Assembly (NCBI GenBank): GCA_031315915.1
Contig: JALDRK010000029.1
Location: 1-48,014 of the forward strand
DNA length: 48,014 nt
Direction of reading: 5' to 3'
Source: Nitrospirales bacterium
Lineage (GTDB): Bacteria; Nitrospirota; Nitrospiria; Nitrospirales; UBA8639
Every line of letters starts with the position of its first letter. Position 1 is the first letter of the stretch. Shown here piece by piece: positions 34,800-42,454 of this stretch. The position numbers and the translations under genes are program-made. The notes under the pieces are model-generated. The model worked only from the letters and a program-made list of their open reading frames with translations. It was not told the DNA's origin and searched no databases.

Positions 34800-35915
34800 T
34801 TACTGCAGCATGACGCCCGGGCCGGGCGGTGAGTCACCGGCGATCATGACAAGCGTTCCTTCACGCAGTTTGAAGGAACCGGAAGCGGCCACCTGTTCGC
34901 CGGCTGATAAACCGGCGTAAATGACGACCTTATCGTCAAGCATCGCGCCACTTTCGACCTTTCGCACGTGAGCTCGGGCTTGATCGTGCTTATCCGTGGC
35001 GATCACAAAGACCTGGTCTCCTTCGGCGCCTTTACGTAACGCGTTGACGGGGACCACGACAGCTTTCCGCGCTGGACCGACTGGAACTCTGACACGCACG
35101 GCGGTACCAGGGACGGGCGTATGAGCCGCACCCTCCACCCTTGCCCGCACCATTGAGTTGCGCGTGGTGGTATCGATACGCGCGTCGAGCGCCACAATTT
35201 TTGCCGCAATCGGACTTGAACTACTGCCGGAAAACACTTCGACAAGGTCTCCTGCCCGCAAACCCGCGGCGACTTGCTGCGGAATCGAGAAGTCCACGTG
35301 GACCGCGTCGTCGATGCCCTGCAATGTGGTCAGTTGTGTGCCTTCGCTCAGATACTGACCGGGATGCACATCTGCGAGGCCCACCCGCGCATTGAACGGC
35401 GCACGGATGGTCTTCCGGGCGATGATGGCTTTGATGCGTGCCATTTGAGCAAGGGCGACATCGAAATCGGCCCGCGCACGATCCGCCTCCTCCTGGGAAG
35501 CGGCTAAATCCCGGCTCAAGGACTGTCTGCGACCGTGCACCGTCCGTGCGAGGGCGGCCTGCGCGGTCAACGCCTTCAGCTCGGCCTCTTCGACGGATAC
35601 GTCGAGCGCAATGAGCACGGTGCCCGCTTTGACAATTTGCCCTGGTTTGAAATTGACTTCCCTGACGGTTCCGGAAAGCTCGTTTTGAAGCGTAATGGAG
35701 CGCAACGCAAGCACCGTTCCTATGGCGGTGGTGGATGGACGGTGCTCTATTTCATTCACGACGGCAATTGTGACGGTTTCCATCGGCTCCGGCTGATTTT
35801 CGGAGGCCCATTGGGATTCCTGTAAGGATGCATACTTCCACGCGGCCAGGCTGCCACCGGTCCCGACAACCACGAAGAAGATCAGAAAGGATCCTATCCA
35901 ATTAGGACGTTTCAT
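34800..35915 (-). CDS. Periplasmic adaptor (membrane fusion protein) of the RND pump
   Basis: With the ATG at 35913-35915 (MKRPNWIGSFLIFF, preceded by AGGAGAG) the protein has 371 residues. An N-terminal membrane anchor (about 8-28) is followed by the HlyD/AcrA-type domains: a split lipoyl domain (LQNELSGTVREVNFKPGQIV, then IRAPFNARVGLADVHPGQYL), an alpha-hairpin between them (about 105-150), a beta-barrel (VHVDFSIPQQVAAGLRAGDL) and a membrane-proximal domain (KAVVVPVNALRKGAEGD). It joins the RND pump to an outer-membrane channel. A sigma-54 promoter and an enhancer array lie upstream (35994-36008 and 36121-36152). Confidence 0.9.
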   Translation of the reverse strand: MKRPNWIGSFLIFFVVVGTGGSLAAWKYASLQESQWASENQPEPMETVTIAVVNEIEHRPSTTAIGTVLALRSITLQNELSGTVREVNFKPGQIVKAGTVLIALDVSVEEAELKALTAQAALARTVHGRRQSLSRDLAASQEEADRARADFDVALAQMARIKAIIARKTIRAPFNARVGLADVHPGQYLSEGTQLTTLQGIDDAVHVDFSIPQQVAAGLRAGDLVEVFSGSSSSPIAAKIVALDARIDTTTRNSMVRARVEGAAHTPVPGTAVRVRVPVGPARKAVVVPVNALRKGAEGDQVFVIATDKHDQARAHVRKVESGAMLDDKVVIYAGLSAGEQVAASGSFKLREGTLVMIAGDSPPGPGVMLQ

Positions 35916-35993
35916 GAGAGAGGCTCTCCTGAACATTGGCCAAGGAAGTAGTTATGGAACTCCTCATCGGCATTCATAGGCTGTGATAAAAAA

Positions 35994-36008
35994 GCAAGGA
36001 CTATTCCA
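35994..36008 (-). promoter_or_regulatory. Sigma-54 promoter of the adaptor/pump operon
   Basis: The minus strand reads TGGAATAGTCCTTGC. It has the -24 GG and the -12 GC separated by exactly 10 nt, and TTGC in the -12 box, matching TGGCAC-N5-TTGC except in the last three bases of the -24 box. The start codon is about 80 bp downstream. The promoter of the STAS gene (40981-40996) is the same in 14 of 15 bases. Confidence 0.7.
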
Positions 36009-36120
36009 GATAACATAAAATATCGTGAACTGCCCTGTAACTAGCTAATTAAATGGAGAATTCTCGAAAGTGGTTGGCTGGAAACAGACAAGCATGAAGA
36101 CAGAGTGTAGTGATCGAACT

Positions 36121-36152
36121 GCCGTCCATTCGGCAGGAGCCGAAATGTCGGC
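36121..36152. promoter_or_regulatory. Enhancer array: four alternating half-sites, 4 nt apart
   Basis: The plus strand shows GCCGT, N4, TCGGC (36130-36134), N4, GCCGA (36139-36143), N4, TCGGC (36148-36152). It is a 32-bp run of inverted half-sites with constant spacing. It lies about 115-145 bp upstream of the sigma-54 promoter, the usual place for an activator's upstream activating sequence. An identical layout occurs at 41094-41125. Confidence 0.65.
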
Positions 36153-36238
36153 ACGTCCAACCTAAAAACGGATAAGAATGCAGGAAGGCAGTTGCTTGTT
36201 CCACAATAAAAATTCCCTCGGAAGAACCCAAACTAAAA

Positions 36239-36443
36239 GTTTCGCTGCCTCGGGAGGGGGAGAGTACTTATAAAACTCCTTCGATCCGATTTGGAGGAAT
36301 TGGGACCAGCAAGCAGGGAACTTTGCAGATGATAACCGAGCACACTTGGCCATCCACTCAACCGAACCATGGAAGTCCCATCACCTCACTTCCTCGACAG
36401 GCCGTTCAGATGGTATGTGAAACGCCCAAACCGGCAAGATATA
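36239..36443. repeat. Direct repeat copy A (matches 41293-41496)
   Basis: About 205 bp here align with 41293-41496 in the same orientation at roughly 75-80% identity by eye. Shared blocks are GGGGAGAGTACTT, CTTCGATCCGATTTGGAGGA, ACCAGCAAGCAGGGAACTT, GATGATAACCGAGCACAC, CACTCAACCGAACCAT and CCGGCAAGATAT. The end of this copy still encodes, on the minus strand, YILPVWAF and a TGA, the counterpart of NILPVEAF at the end of the TerB-Coq4 protein. It is therefore a relic of that gene's 3' end, now lying just downstream of the activator gene. Confidence 0.75.
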
Positions 36444-36451
36444 GATCTGCG

Positions 36452-39043
36452 TCAGCGGGGGCGACCGATCCCGAGCTTCTGCATCTTGGATTGAAGGGTA
36501 GTTCGCTTCATGCCGAGCCTAGCGGCGGCACCGGATGGGCCGCCAATCACCCAATTTGTGTCACGAAGCACCTTAAGGATATGGTCACGTTCGGCCTGTT
36601 CCAAAGTCCCCGGAGGAACCTGGGAGTGATTCAGCGGTCGTCTCAATTCGGTCAGCGGAACGAACAAGTCCGTCCCTTGAGTCAGGATGACCGCTCGTTC
36701 AACAAAGTTTTCCAACTCTCGAACGTTGCCCGACCAGGGATAATTCCGCAACGCAGTCATCGACTCTGACGGGATCGTCTCAATGGGCTTCTTCATCCGT
36801 TTGGCGAATTTCTGGGCAAAATGTCTGACGAGGGTGGGAATATCTTCCGCTCGCTCCCGCAGAGGCGGCATGGTGATCGGAAATACGTTGAGGCGGTAGT
36901 ACAGATCTTCGCGGAATTGCTTATGTTCGACAAGATGAGGCAACTCGCGGTTGGTCGCGGCGATCATGCGGACATTCACACGGATTGTCTTGGTGCTCCC
37001 CAATCGTTCGAACTCTTGCTCTTGAAGAACACGGAGCAACTTGACTTGTAACTCCAGGGGAATTTCTCCTACCTCGTCAAGGAAGAACGTGCCGCGGTCA
37101 GCCAGTTCAAAGCGGCCGATCTTTGTGGCAATCGCACCCGTGAATGCGCCCTTTTCATGTCCAAACAGTTCACTTTCGAGTAAGCCTGTCGGAATAGCCG
37201 CGCAATTCAACTTCACAAAGGTCCGGTCCCTTCGCCCACTCCTGTTGTGAATGGCTCGAGCAATCAGTTCTTTCCCGGTTCCTGTTTCGCCTTGTATGAG
37301 AACTGTCGAATCCGTGGGCGCGACAATCCCCACTTGATGCAGAACTCGCTTCAGCGAGGGGCTCTCTCCTAAAATTTCCTCAAAATTATGGTCGGCTTGG
37401 ATTTCGTCTTCCAGATAGAGTTTTTCTTTCTTCAACTTGTCCTTCAGTTCGGCAATCTCCCGGTAGGCCAGGCCATTCTCCACCGCAATGGCGATCTGTC
37501 GTGCGACTTGATTCAGGAGCTCCGTTTCAGTTGAAGTGAAATCACCGTCACCCGAACGCATTACGTCCAACGTGCCAAGCGCTTTGTTATGCGACAACAG
37601 AGGCACGCAACAGAGCGAGCGGACTCCTTGATCCAGCAAATGCCGAATGCACTCGGAGTTCATAGCCAACACCTCTAAATCGCCTTTTCGGTAGATCACC
37701 GGCTTTTTGCTCGCAATAGCCATATCCGATGGACACTGACTTCCGGGTTCAATGTCTCCTTCTTCGAAAAACTCCTCTTCTTTCGTAAAGTCCAGCCAGT
37801 GCACACGATACCGTCGCGTGTCGACGTCGTATAGCACCAGTGCCGACCCGTCGTGTTGGATGACTTTTCGCAAACAGGCGCTGACTGCGGTGAATAGATC
37901 GTCCAGACCCAGATGAGAGACCACCGCATTGTTGACTTCCAGCAGCAGGCGTTGACGATCGCGCTCACGCCCCAATTGCTCCTGGGCGGCCACGGCAGTC
38001 TCGGAATTCAGCGTGTTATCTACGGCCACGGCCACTTGTTTCGCCACCTGTTGCATGAAGTGAATCTCGGCCTCTTGATAGATCCTCGGCTGCAAACTCC
38101 CGAAGCCCATCGCGCCGAGGCGGCGCTGCGCCGTGGTCAACGGAACCGCACAGTAGGATTGAACTCCATTTTCCCGCAAAATGGCCATCAACTTCGGAAA
38201 ACGGCGCTCTTGCACGATGTCATTCACGGTCAGCGGCTGTTGAGTTTTCCACACCAGCCCACCGGGGGATTCGTCAATCGGTATTTCCAGGCCCGGGTTG
38301 ATTGTGCCGGGTTCCGAGGTCACGAGGAGCCATAGACGCATTACTTCTCGCGTCGCGTCGTGCAAGACCACATTGATGTGGTCGAATGGGACAATGCGGG
38401 GAAGGCGCTGGGCAAGATCCTTCAGCAGTTCGCCCAGGTCCCTGTGGGACGCGATGGATTCGGACACTTCCAGCAAAAGACCAAGCCGGTCCCGTTCACC
38501 GACCAGATCTTGGTGGTGCAGGACATTATCCACAGCCACGGCCACCTGATTGCCGACCTGCCGGAAAAATGTCACATCCGATTCGCCATAGGCTTCTTTT
38601 TGCAAGCTCGCAAAGCCCATAGCTCCCAACTGCCGTACGGCAGTCGTCAGGGGAACGACACAAAACGAATTCGTGCCGTCTTCTTTCATGCGATTGAGAA
38701 CCTTCGGCCAACGAGACTCTTGGGCAAGATCCGAGACAAGCAGAGGTTGTTGTGTTTGCCAGACCAGTCCGGCAGGCGTCTCTTCGACCGGTTCCTCATG
38801 ACCGCCCACGAGATCAGCCATCACGTTTGTCTGAATGGTGTGCAAGCGCATGGTATGACGCGCCGGGTCATAGAGATTCAAGGACACGAAATTGACATGC
38901 ACCACTTGCGGAAGTTTCCAGGCGAGATCACGAAAAAGTTCGTGCAGGTTCCGATGCACGGCGATGGATTTCGAGACTTCAAGCAAGACCCGAGACTGGT
39001 CGATTTCCGAGGCGATTATCTTGGAGAATAAAAGCGATTCCAT
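36452..39043 (-). CDS. Sigma-54-dependent activator with three GAF domains (FhlA-like)
   Basis: An 863-residue enhancer-binding protein. Three GAF domains (about residues 20-175, 190-345 and 370-530; the first two share the FCVVPLTTA/YCAVPLTTA and LGAMGF segments) sense a ligand. A short coiled linker leads to the AAA+ domain (about 560-795) with Walker A GETGTGKE (about 584), the sigma-54 contact loop GAFTGA (about 633) and Walker B FFLDEVGE. A Fis-type HTH closes the protein (GGPSGAAARLGMKRTTLQSK). No receiver domain is present, so it is controlled by ligand binding rather than phosphorylation. It lies between the two halves of the efflux locus, whose sigma-54 promoters and enhancer arrays it most likely serves (inference). 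Confidence 0.9.
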   Translation of the reverse strand: MESLLFSKIIASEIDQSRVLLEVSKSIAVHRNLHELFRDLAWKLPQVVHVNFVSLNLYDPARHTMRLHTIQTNVMADLVGGHEEPVEETPAGLVWQTQQPLLVSDLAQESRWPKVLNRMKEDGTNSFCVVPLTTAVRQLGAMGFASLQKEAYGESDVTFFRQVGNQVAVAVDNVLHHQDLVGERDRLGLLLEVSESIASHRDLGELLKDLAQRLPRIVPFDHINVVLHDATREVMRLWLLVTSEPGTINPGLEIPIDESPGGLVWKTQQPLTVNDIVQERRFPKLMAILRENGVQSYCAVPLTTAQRRLGAMGFGSLQPRIYQEAEIHFMQQVAKQVAVAVDNTLNSETAVAAQEQLGRERDRQRLLLEVNNAVVSHLGLDDLFTAVSACLRKVIQHDGSALVLYDVDTRRYRVHWLDFTKEEEFFEEGDIEPGSQCPSDMAIASKKPVIYRKGDLEVLAMNSECIRHLLDQGVRSLCCVPLLSHNKALGTLDVMRSGDGDFTSTETELLNQVARQIAIAVENGLAYREIAELKDKLKKEKLYLEDEIQADHNFEEILGESPSLKRVLHQVGIVAPTDSTVLIQGETGTGKELIARAIHNRSGRRDRTFVKLNCAAIPTGLLESELFGHEKGAFTGAIATKIGRFELADRGTFFLDEVGEIPLELQVKLLRVLQEQEFERLGSTKTIRVNVRMIAATNRELPHLVEHKQFREDLYYRLNVFPITMPPLRERAEDIPTLVRHFAQKFAKRMKKPIETIPSESMTALRNYPWSGNVRELENFVERAVILTQGTDLFVPLTELRRPLNHSQVPPGTLEQAERDHILKVLRDTNWVIGGPSGAAARLGMKRTTLQSKMQKLGIGRPR

Positions 39044-39115
39044 AATCCGGAATTATGAACCAGCCCTGAATTCTCGTGCAACCACATCATCTCCCCCTAA
39101 AAAAAAACGATGCGA

Positions 39116-40516
39116 TTAGAGCCGAGCGAGGCTCTGCTCCGGAGACCACCCGCCCCCTAAGGCTTTATAAAGCTGCACGACCGAGACCAGGTGCAGCCGA
39201 TGCGTGCTCGCCAGCGCCAGTTCGGCCTCGAACAACGTGCGCTTGGCAATCAGCACATCGATATAGCTCGTAATCCCCCCCGTATAGCGCAGGTTCGCCA
39301 AGTGCAGGGCCGACCGCAGCGCCGTCACTTGCTCCTCCTGCGCCTGGCGCTGCGTCCCCGCCGTCCGCACCGCCACCAACGCATCCTCCACTTCCTGAAA
39401 CGCCACCAGAATGGTCTGCGCATACTGCGCCAACACCTGCTTGGCCTGGGCCTCCACCGCCCGCTGCTCGAACCCTAAGGTCTCCGCATTGAGGACCGGC
39501 CCGGCCAACCCCAGCCCCGCTTGCCCGAACTCATTGCCCCCATCCAGCAAGTTCGACAGTTGCGGACTGGCCACCCCCAGCAGCCCCGTAATCGACAGCC
39601 GGGGAAAGCGCGCCGCTTTGGTCGCCCCGATGCGGGCGGTCGCCGCCACCAGGGCCTGCTCGGCCCGCAGAATGTCCGGCCGCCGCTGCAGCAGTTCCGA
39701 GGGCAGCCCCGGGGGCACCTCCGGCGGCAACACCTGTTGCGTCAGGGCCTGCCCCCGGGGGATCGGCATCGGATTCGTCCCTAACAACACACTCACGGCA
39801 TTCTCGGTCTGCACCATTTGCCGTTCCAGCTGGGCCACCCGAGCCGCCGCATTGGCCCGCTCCGCCTCGAATTGGTCCGCATCCAGTTTGGCACTCACCC
39901 CGCGGCGCACCCGCGCCCGCGCAATCGTCACCGACTCCTCCCACGACAGCAGCGTGCGCCGGGCGATGTCCAATTGCAGGTCGTATTGCAACAGGTCAAA
40001 GTACGACTGGGCCACGCCGCTCACCAGTTGCAGCACCACGGCCCGCCGGTTTTCTTCCCGCGCCATCAACTCCGCCTGCGCCGCTTCCGTGGACCGGCGA
40101 ATGCGGCCCCAGAGGTCCAATTCCCAATTCAGCGTGCCTTGGCCGTAGTAACTGAAGGCGGAGGCAAACCCGGGGGCCGAAAAGCCGTTGAGCCGCCCCA
40201 ACACCGGCGCATTCGTGGTCATCGCCGCCTGCGGGATGAAAGCCGTCCGCGCCGTGTACAACCGCGCTTGAAATTCCTCCACGCTGGCCGCCGCCTCTTT
40301 CAGGTTGTTGTTTTCGCGCAACGCCCGTTCGATGAGCCGGTGCAAGGCCTCGTCCTGTAACAGGTCCCACCAGGGCAAGTTGGCAATCGACTCCCCTTCC
40401 GTCTCCGCCATCCGGAAGGTGTCTGCCGTCTCGAGGGCCGGGCGCGTATAGTCCGGCCCCATGGCACACGACACACTCAGCAGCATCAGCAGCCCCAGCC
40501 CAACAACCACCCGCAT
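39116..40516 (-). CDS. Outer-membrane efflux lipoprotein, NodT/OprM family
   Basis: A 466-residue TolC-like outer-membrane channel. The N-terminus is a lipoprotein signal (MRVVVGLGLLMLLSVSC; Cys17 is the lipidation site) followed by AMGPDYTRP. Two similar halves carry the family's LPWWDLLQDEALHRLIERAL, NWELDLWGRIRRSTEAAQA, LQRRPDILRAEQALVAATA and YTGGITSYIDVL segments. It would complete a tripartite pump with the adaptor (34800-35915) and RND protein. AGGAGAG precedes the ATG. By eye the gene is much richer in G+C than its neighbours, with long runs of GCC/GCG codons, which suggests separate acquisition. It is probably co-transcribed with the STAS gene 158 bp upstream. Confidence 0.92.
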   Translation of the reverse strand: MRVVVGLGLLMLLSVSCAMGPDYTRPALETADTFRMAETEGESIANLPWWDLLQDEALHRLIERALRENNNLKEAAASVEEFQARLYTARTAFIPQAAMTTNAPVLGRLNGFSAPGFASAFSYYGQGTLNWELDLWGRIRRSTEAAQAELMAREENRRAVVLQLVSGVAQSYFDLLQYDLQLDIARRTLLSWEESVTIARARVRRGVSAKLDADQFEAERANAAARVAQLERQMVQTENAVSVLLGTNPMPIPRGQALTQQVLPPEVPPGLPSELLQRRPDILRAEQALVAATARIGATKAARFPRLSITGLLGVASPQLSNLLDGGNEFGQAGLGLAGPVLNAETLGFEQRAVEAQAKQVLAQYAQTILVAFQEVEDALVAVRTAGTQRQAQEEQVTALRSALHLANLRYTGGITSYIDVLIAKRTLFEAELALASTHRLHLVSVVQLYKALGGGWSPEQSLARL

Positions 40517-40674
40517 CTTATGGCTCTCCTATTTTGTTCTCGGTTTGCATGATGACATTTCCCGTAGAGAAGAGCCTCATCTGTAAAGGCAGGATAATCG
40601 CCGGATGCATTCGTAAATTCTGCAGGTTTTTTCGCATTTTCTTCTTCCGATTAGAATGATTGAAACCTGAGCAA

Positions 40675-40947
40675 TCACCCTTCTTTCGTAATCTCTTCAA
40701 CGATGCATTTAGTTAGGCACCCAACCGCATGCAGCCGTGCGCCTTCCCTCCACATCCGCGACAAGAGCATTTTTCCATCGTCGTCTATGAACGGCACTTC
40801 GGACAAATTCACCAGGATTTCGCCATGAGGGGCAGCAGCCACTGCTTTCCAACAACGATCCAGTTCCCTGACCCAGGGCCCCGTCAATCGTCCCTCAAGC
40901 TCGATCCTCATCAACTGGGCTTCTGAATGTATGGTGATCTTCAGCAT
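40675..40947 (-). CDS. Stand-alone STAS-domain protein with Asp at the phosphorylation site
   Basis: With the ATG at 40945-40947 (MLKITIHSEAQLMRIELEGR) the protein has 90 residues. It shows the STAS pattern: MRIELEGRLTGPWVRELDRC, then ILVNLSEVPFIDDDGKMLLS and RMWREGARL. In SpoIIAA-type anti-anti-sigma factors the segment is D-S-S/T-G with a phosphorylated Ser; here it is IDDDGK, so the acceptor is an Asp and the protein cannot be switched in the usual way. No anti-sigma kinase is adjacent. The gene has its own sigma-54 promoter and enhancer array and leads into the outer-membrane factor gene. No clear ribosome-binding site is visible. Confidence 0.75.
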   Translation of the reverse strand: MLKITIHSEAQLMRIELEGRLTGPWVRELDRCWKAVAAAPHGEILVNLSEVPFIDDDGKMLLSRMWREGARLHAVGCLTKCIVEEITKEG

Positions 40948-40980
40948 AAGCGAATCTTTAAAAATTAGTCTTATTCGCTT
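40948..40980. repeat. Inverted repeat in the STAS leader
   Basis: AAGCGAAT (40948-40955) and ATTCGCTT (40973-40980) form a perfect 8-bp inverted repeat with a 17-nt A/T-rich loop. It fills the space between the sigma-54 promoter and the start codon, so the mRNA would begin with a hairpin touching the ATG. Confidence 0.45.
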
Positions 40981-40996
40981 CGCAAGGAATATTCCA
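40981..40996 (-). promoter_or_regulatory. Sigma-54 promoter of the STAS gene
   Basis: The minus strand reads TGGAATATTCCTTGCG: -24 GG and -12 GC are 10 nt apart and the -12 box is TTGC. The start codon is 34 bp downstream of the GC. One base differs over 15 from the promoter at 35994-36008. Confidence 0.72.
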
Positions 40997-41093
40997 GAAG
41001 AACACAGCCATATATTTTTATCTAACTGTTTGAAAAAAATAAGTATTCTTTTCTTCCAATTCCGCTTCGCTTGGAAGGCAACCAACCAGTGAC

Positions 41094-41125
41094 GCCGATA
41101 TCTCGGCACATGCCGACCTATCGGC
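41094..41125. promoter_or_regulatory. Enhancer array: four alternating half-sites, 4 nt apart
   Basis: The plus strand shows GCCGA (41094-41098), N4, TCGGC (41103-41107), N4, GCCGA (41112-41116), N4, TCGGC (41121-41125), all perfect. It lies about 100-130 bp upstream of the sigma-54 promoter. The layout equals that of 36121-36152. Confidence 0.7.
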
Positions 41126-41292
41126 GTAGAAAACCCGATAAAGAACTACTGGAAGTACTTTATGCTGTGAACTTTTTTAAAAAAGGACCATGAGATTGGT
41201 CAGGTCGTGAGAACCACAGGCTTCAGTTAGGGTCATCACCTTTTGAGTCTCGGTGGAGAGCGCAGGATGATCGAAGATTCCAAAGCCAACCG

Positions 41293-41496
41293 TTTTGCTG
41301 CTGCGGGAAGGGGAGAGTACTTAATAAAGCCCCTTCGATCCGATTTGGAGGAATGGCGACCAGCAAGCAGGGAACTTTTCGGATGATAACCGAGCACACA
41401 TCGTCATTCACTCAACCGAACCATAGAAGCCCCATCAAGCTATTTCCCCGGCAAGGGACCCAGGTGGCCTACGGAATGCTTCAACCGGCAAGATAT
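41293..41496. repeat. Direct repeat copy B (matches 36239-36443)
   Basis: This is the second copy of the ~205-bp repeat. Its last 62 bp (41435-41496) are the real 3' end of the TerB-Coq4 gene; the rest is the intergenic DNA behind it. It is probably the older copy, because the coding part is intact here and vestigial in copy A. The rest of 41126-41292 shows no gene. Confidence 0.75.
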
Positions 41497-42421
41497 TGTA
41501 TTGCCGTCGAAGGTCCTCAACCTGCTCACTCATGACGGGCCAGTAGTCACAGCCATCGTTCAAATCGACATTCATCTCCGCACCGCGCTGCAAGGCGATC
41601 ATGGCTTTCTCAGGGTCGAAGAATCCGGTTCTCGCTTCGGTGATGGGCGTCATGCGGATTCCTACATGAAATTGCAGCAGCACGAAAAACACGAAGAGCC
41701 ACGGTTCACACCTCTGAAAGCCCGCACTGAAACAGGCAACCTGAACCTCTTCTTCAGGGGTCGTTCCGTAACCCGATAGAATATGTGCGCAATCGTGAAA
41801 CAGAATGGGTTCCGGGGCACCGCCCTTTTCCCCAGGGAGTGCGAATGCGTTCTTGCGGCAATATTCCCAATAGGAGCGGCCCAGTGAACCGGATGGATAA
41901 TGTTCGAAAGCTTGGTAGCGAGCCGCGAGTGCCGGGTTTTCGTATTTTCCAAGCATTCCGAGTACGAACTTGAAAAGGCCCCGAATTCTCTCTTTCTCCC
42001 AGATCTCTTTGACTTTGGGTCTCAACCAAACCCGACGAACCAAATCGAGGCGAAGCGGAATCATCTCTCTGTTCATGACATGTCGCAGATTCCGTACCTC
42101 AGGAGCACTGACCTCCAGAGCCTGCGCAAAACGCTCGACCAGATCGGTCTCTTGCGGACTGACGTTCACGTCAATAAGAGACATGACGATCAGGCCTTGC
42201 ACCAGTTGACGCCTGATCTGGGGATCTGGAAGTGCCCGAGCCAGTTCTACGGGCGTGACAGGGCCCATGTGTTCAAGATCGTGTGTGGTGCCGAAGATCT
42301 TCTGAAGAGATTGGATCATGTGCCATTCCGAGGCTGCCAGTTCCCCGTCCGCCATGGCCACGGTTTTCATGGCGCGAAGCCCCCAGTAGGCCTGTTCAGA
42401 ACTTGGCAGCTTCAGTTCCAT
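41435..42421 (-). CDS. TerB-like / Coq4-like fusion protein
   Basis: A 328-residue protein. Residues about 8-115 are helical with the TerB pattern (AMADGELAASEWHMIQSLQK, and later DVNVSPQETDLVERFAQAL), an acidic module linked to stress-response proteins. Residues about 150-260 contain the Coq4-type metal motif H-D-x2-x-H with a downstream Glu: FHDCAHILSGYGTTPEEEVQ (near 208-227). Coq4 proteins decarboxylate/hydroxylate a quinone-ring precursor or organise the ubiquinone complex. The fusion of the two is unusual to me. The gene precedes the sigma-54-controlled STAS gene but has no such promoter of its own. Its 3' end is duplicated at 36239-36443. Confidence 0.72.
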   Translation of the reverse strand: MELKLPSSEQAYWGLRAMKTVAMADGELAASEWHMIQSLQKIFGTTHDLEHMGPVTPVELARALPDPQIRRQLVQGLIVMSLIDVNVSPQETDLVERFAQALEVSAPEVRNLRHVMNREMIPLRLDLVRRVWLRPKVKEIWEKERIRGLFKFVLGMLGKYENPALAARYQAFEHYPSGSLGRSYWEYCRKNAFALPGEKGGAPEPILFHDCAHILSGYGTTPEEEVQVACFSAGFQRCEPWLFVFFVLLQFHVGIRMTPITEARTGFFDPEKAMIALQRGAEMNVDLNDGCDYWPVMSEQVEDLRRQYNILPVEAFRRPPGSLAGEIA

Positions 42422-42454
42422 CGAAATTTCCTTCGTGTCATTTCTATCTGAACA

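Noticed and set aside
39099..39134. Hairpin GAGCC/GGCTC at the end of the outer-membrane factor gene with nine T (minus strand) further down
   Set aside because: The stem is only 5 bp, lies partly in the coding region and is 11 nt away from the T-run, so it is a poor terminator.
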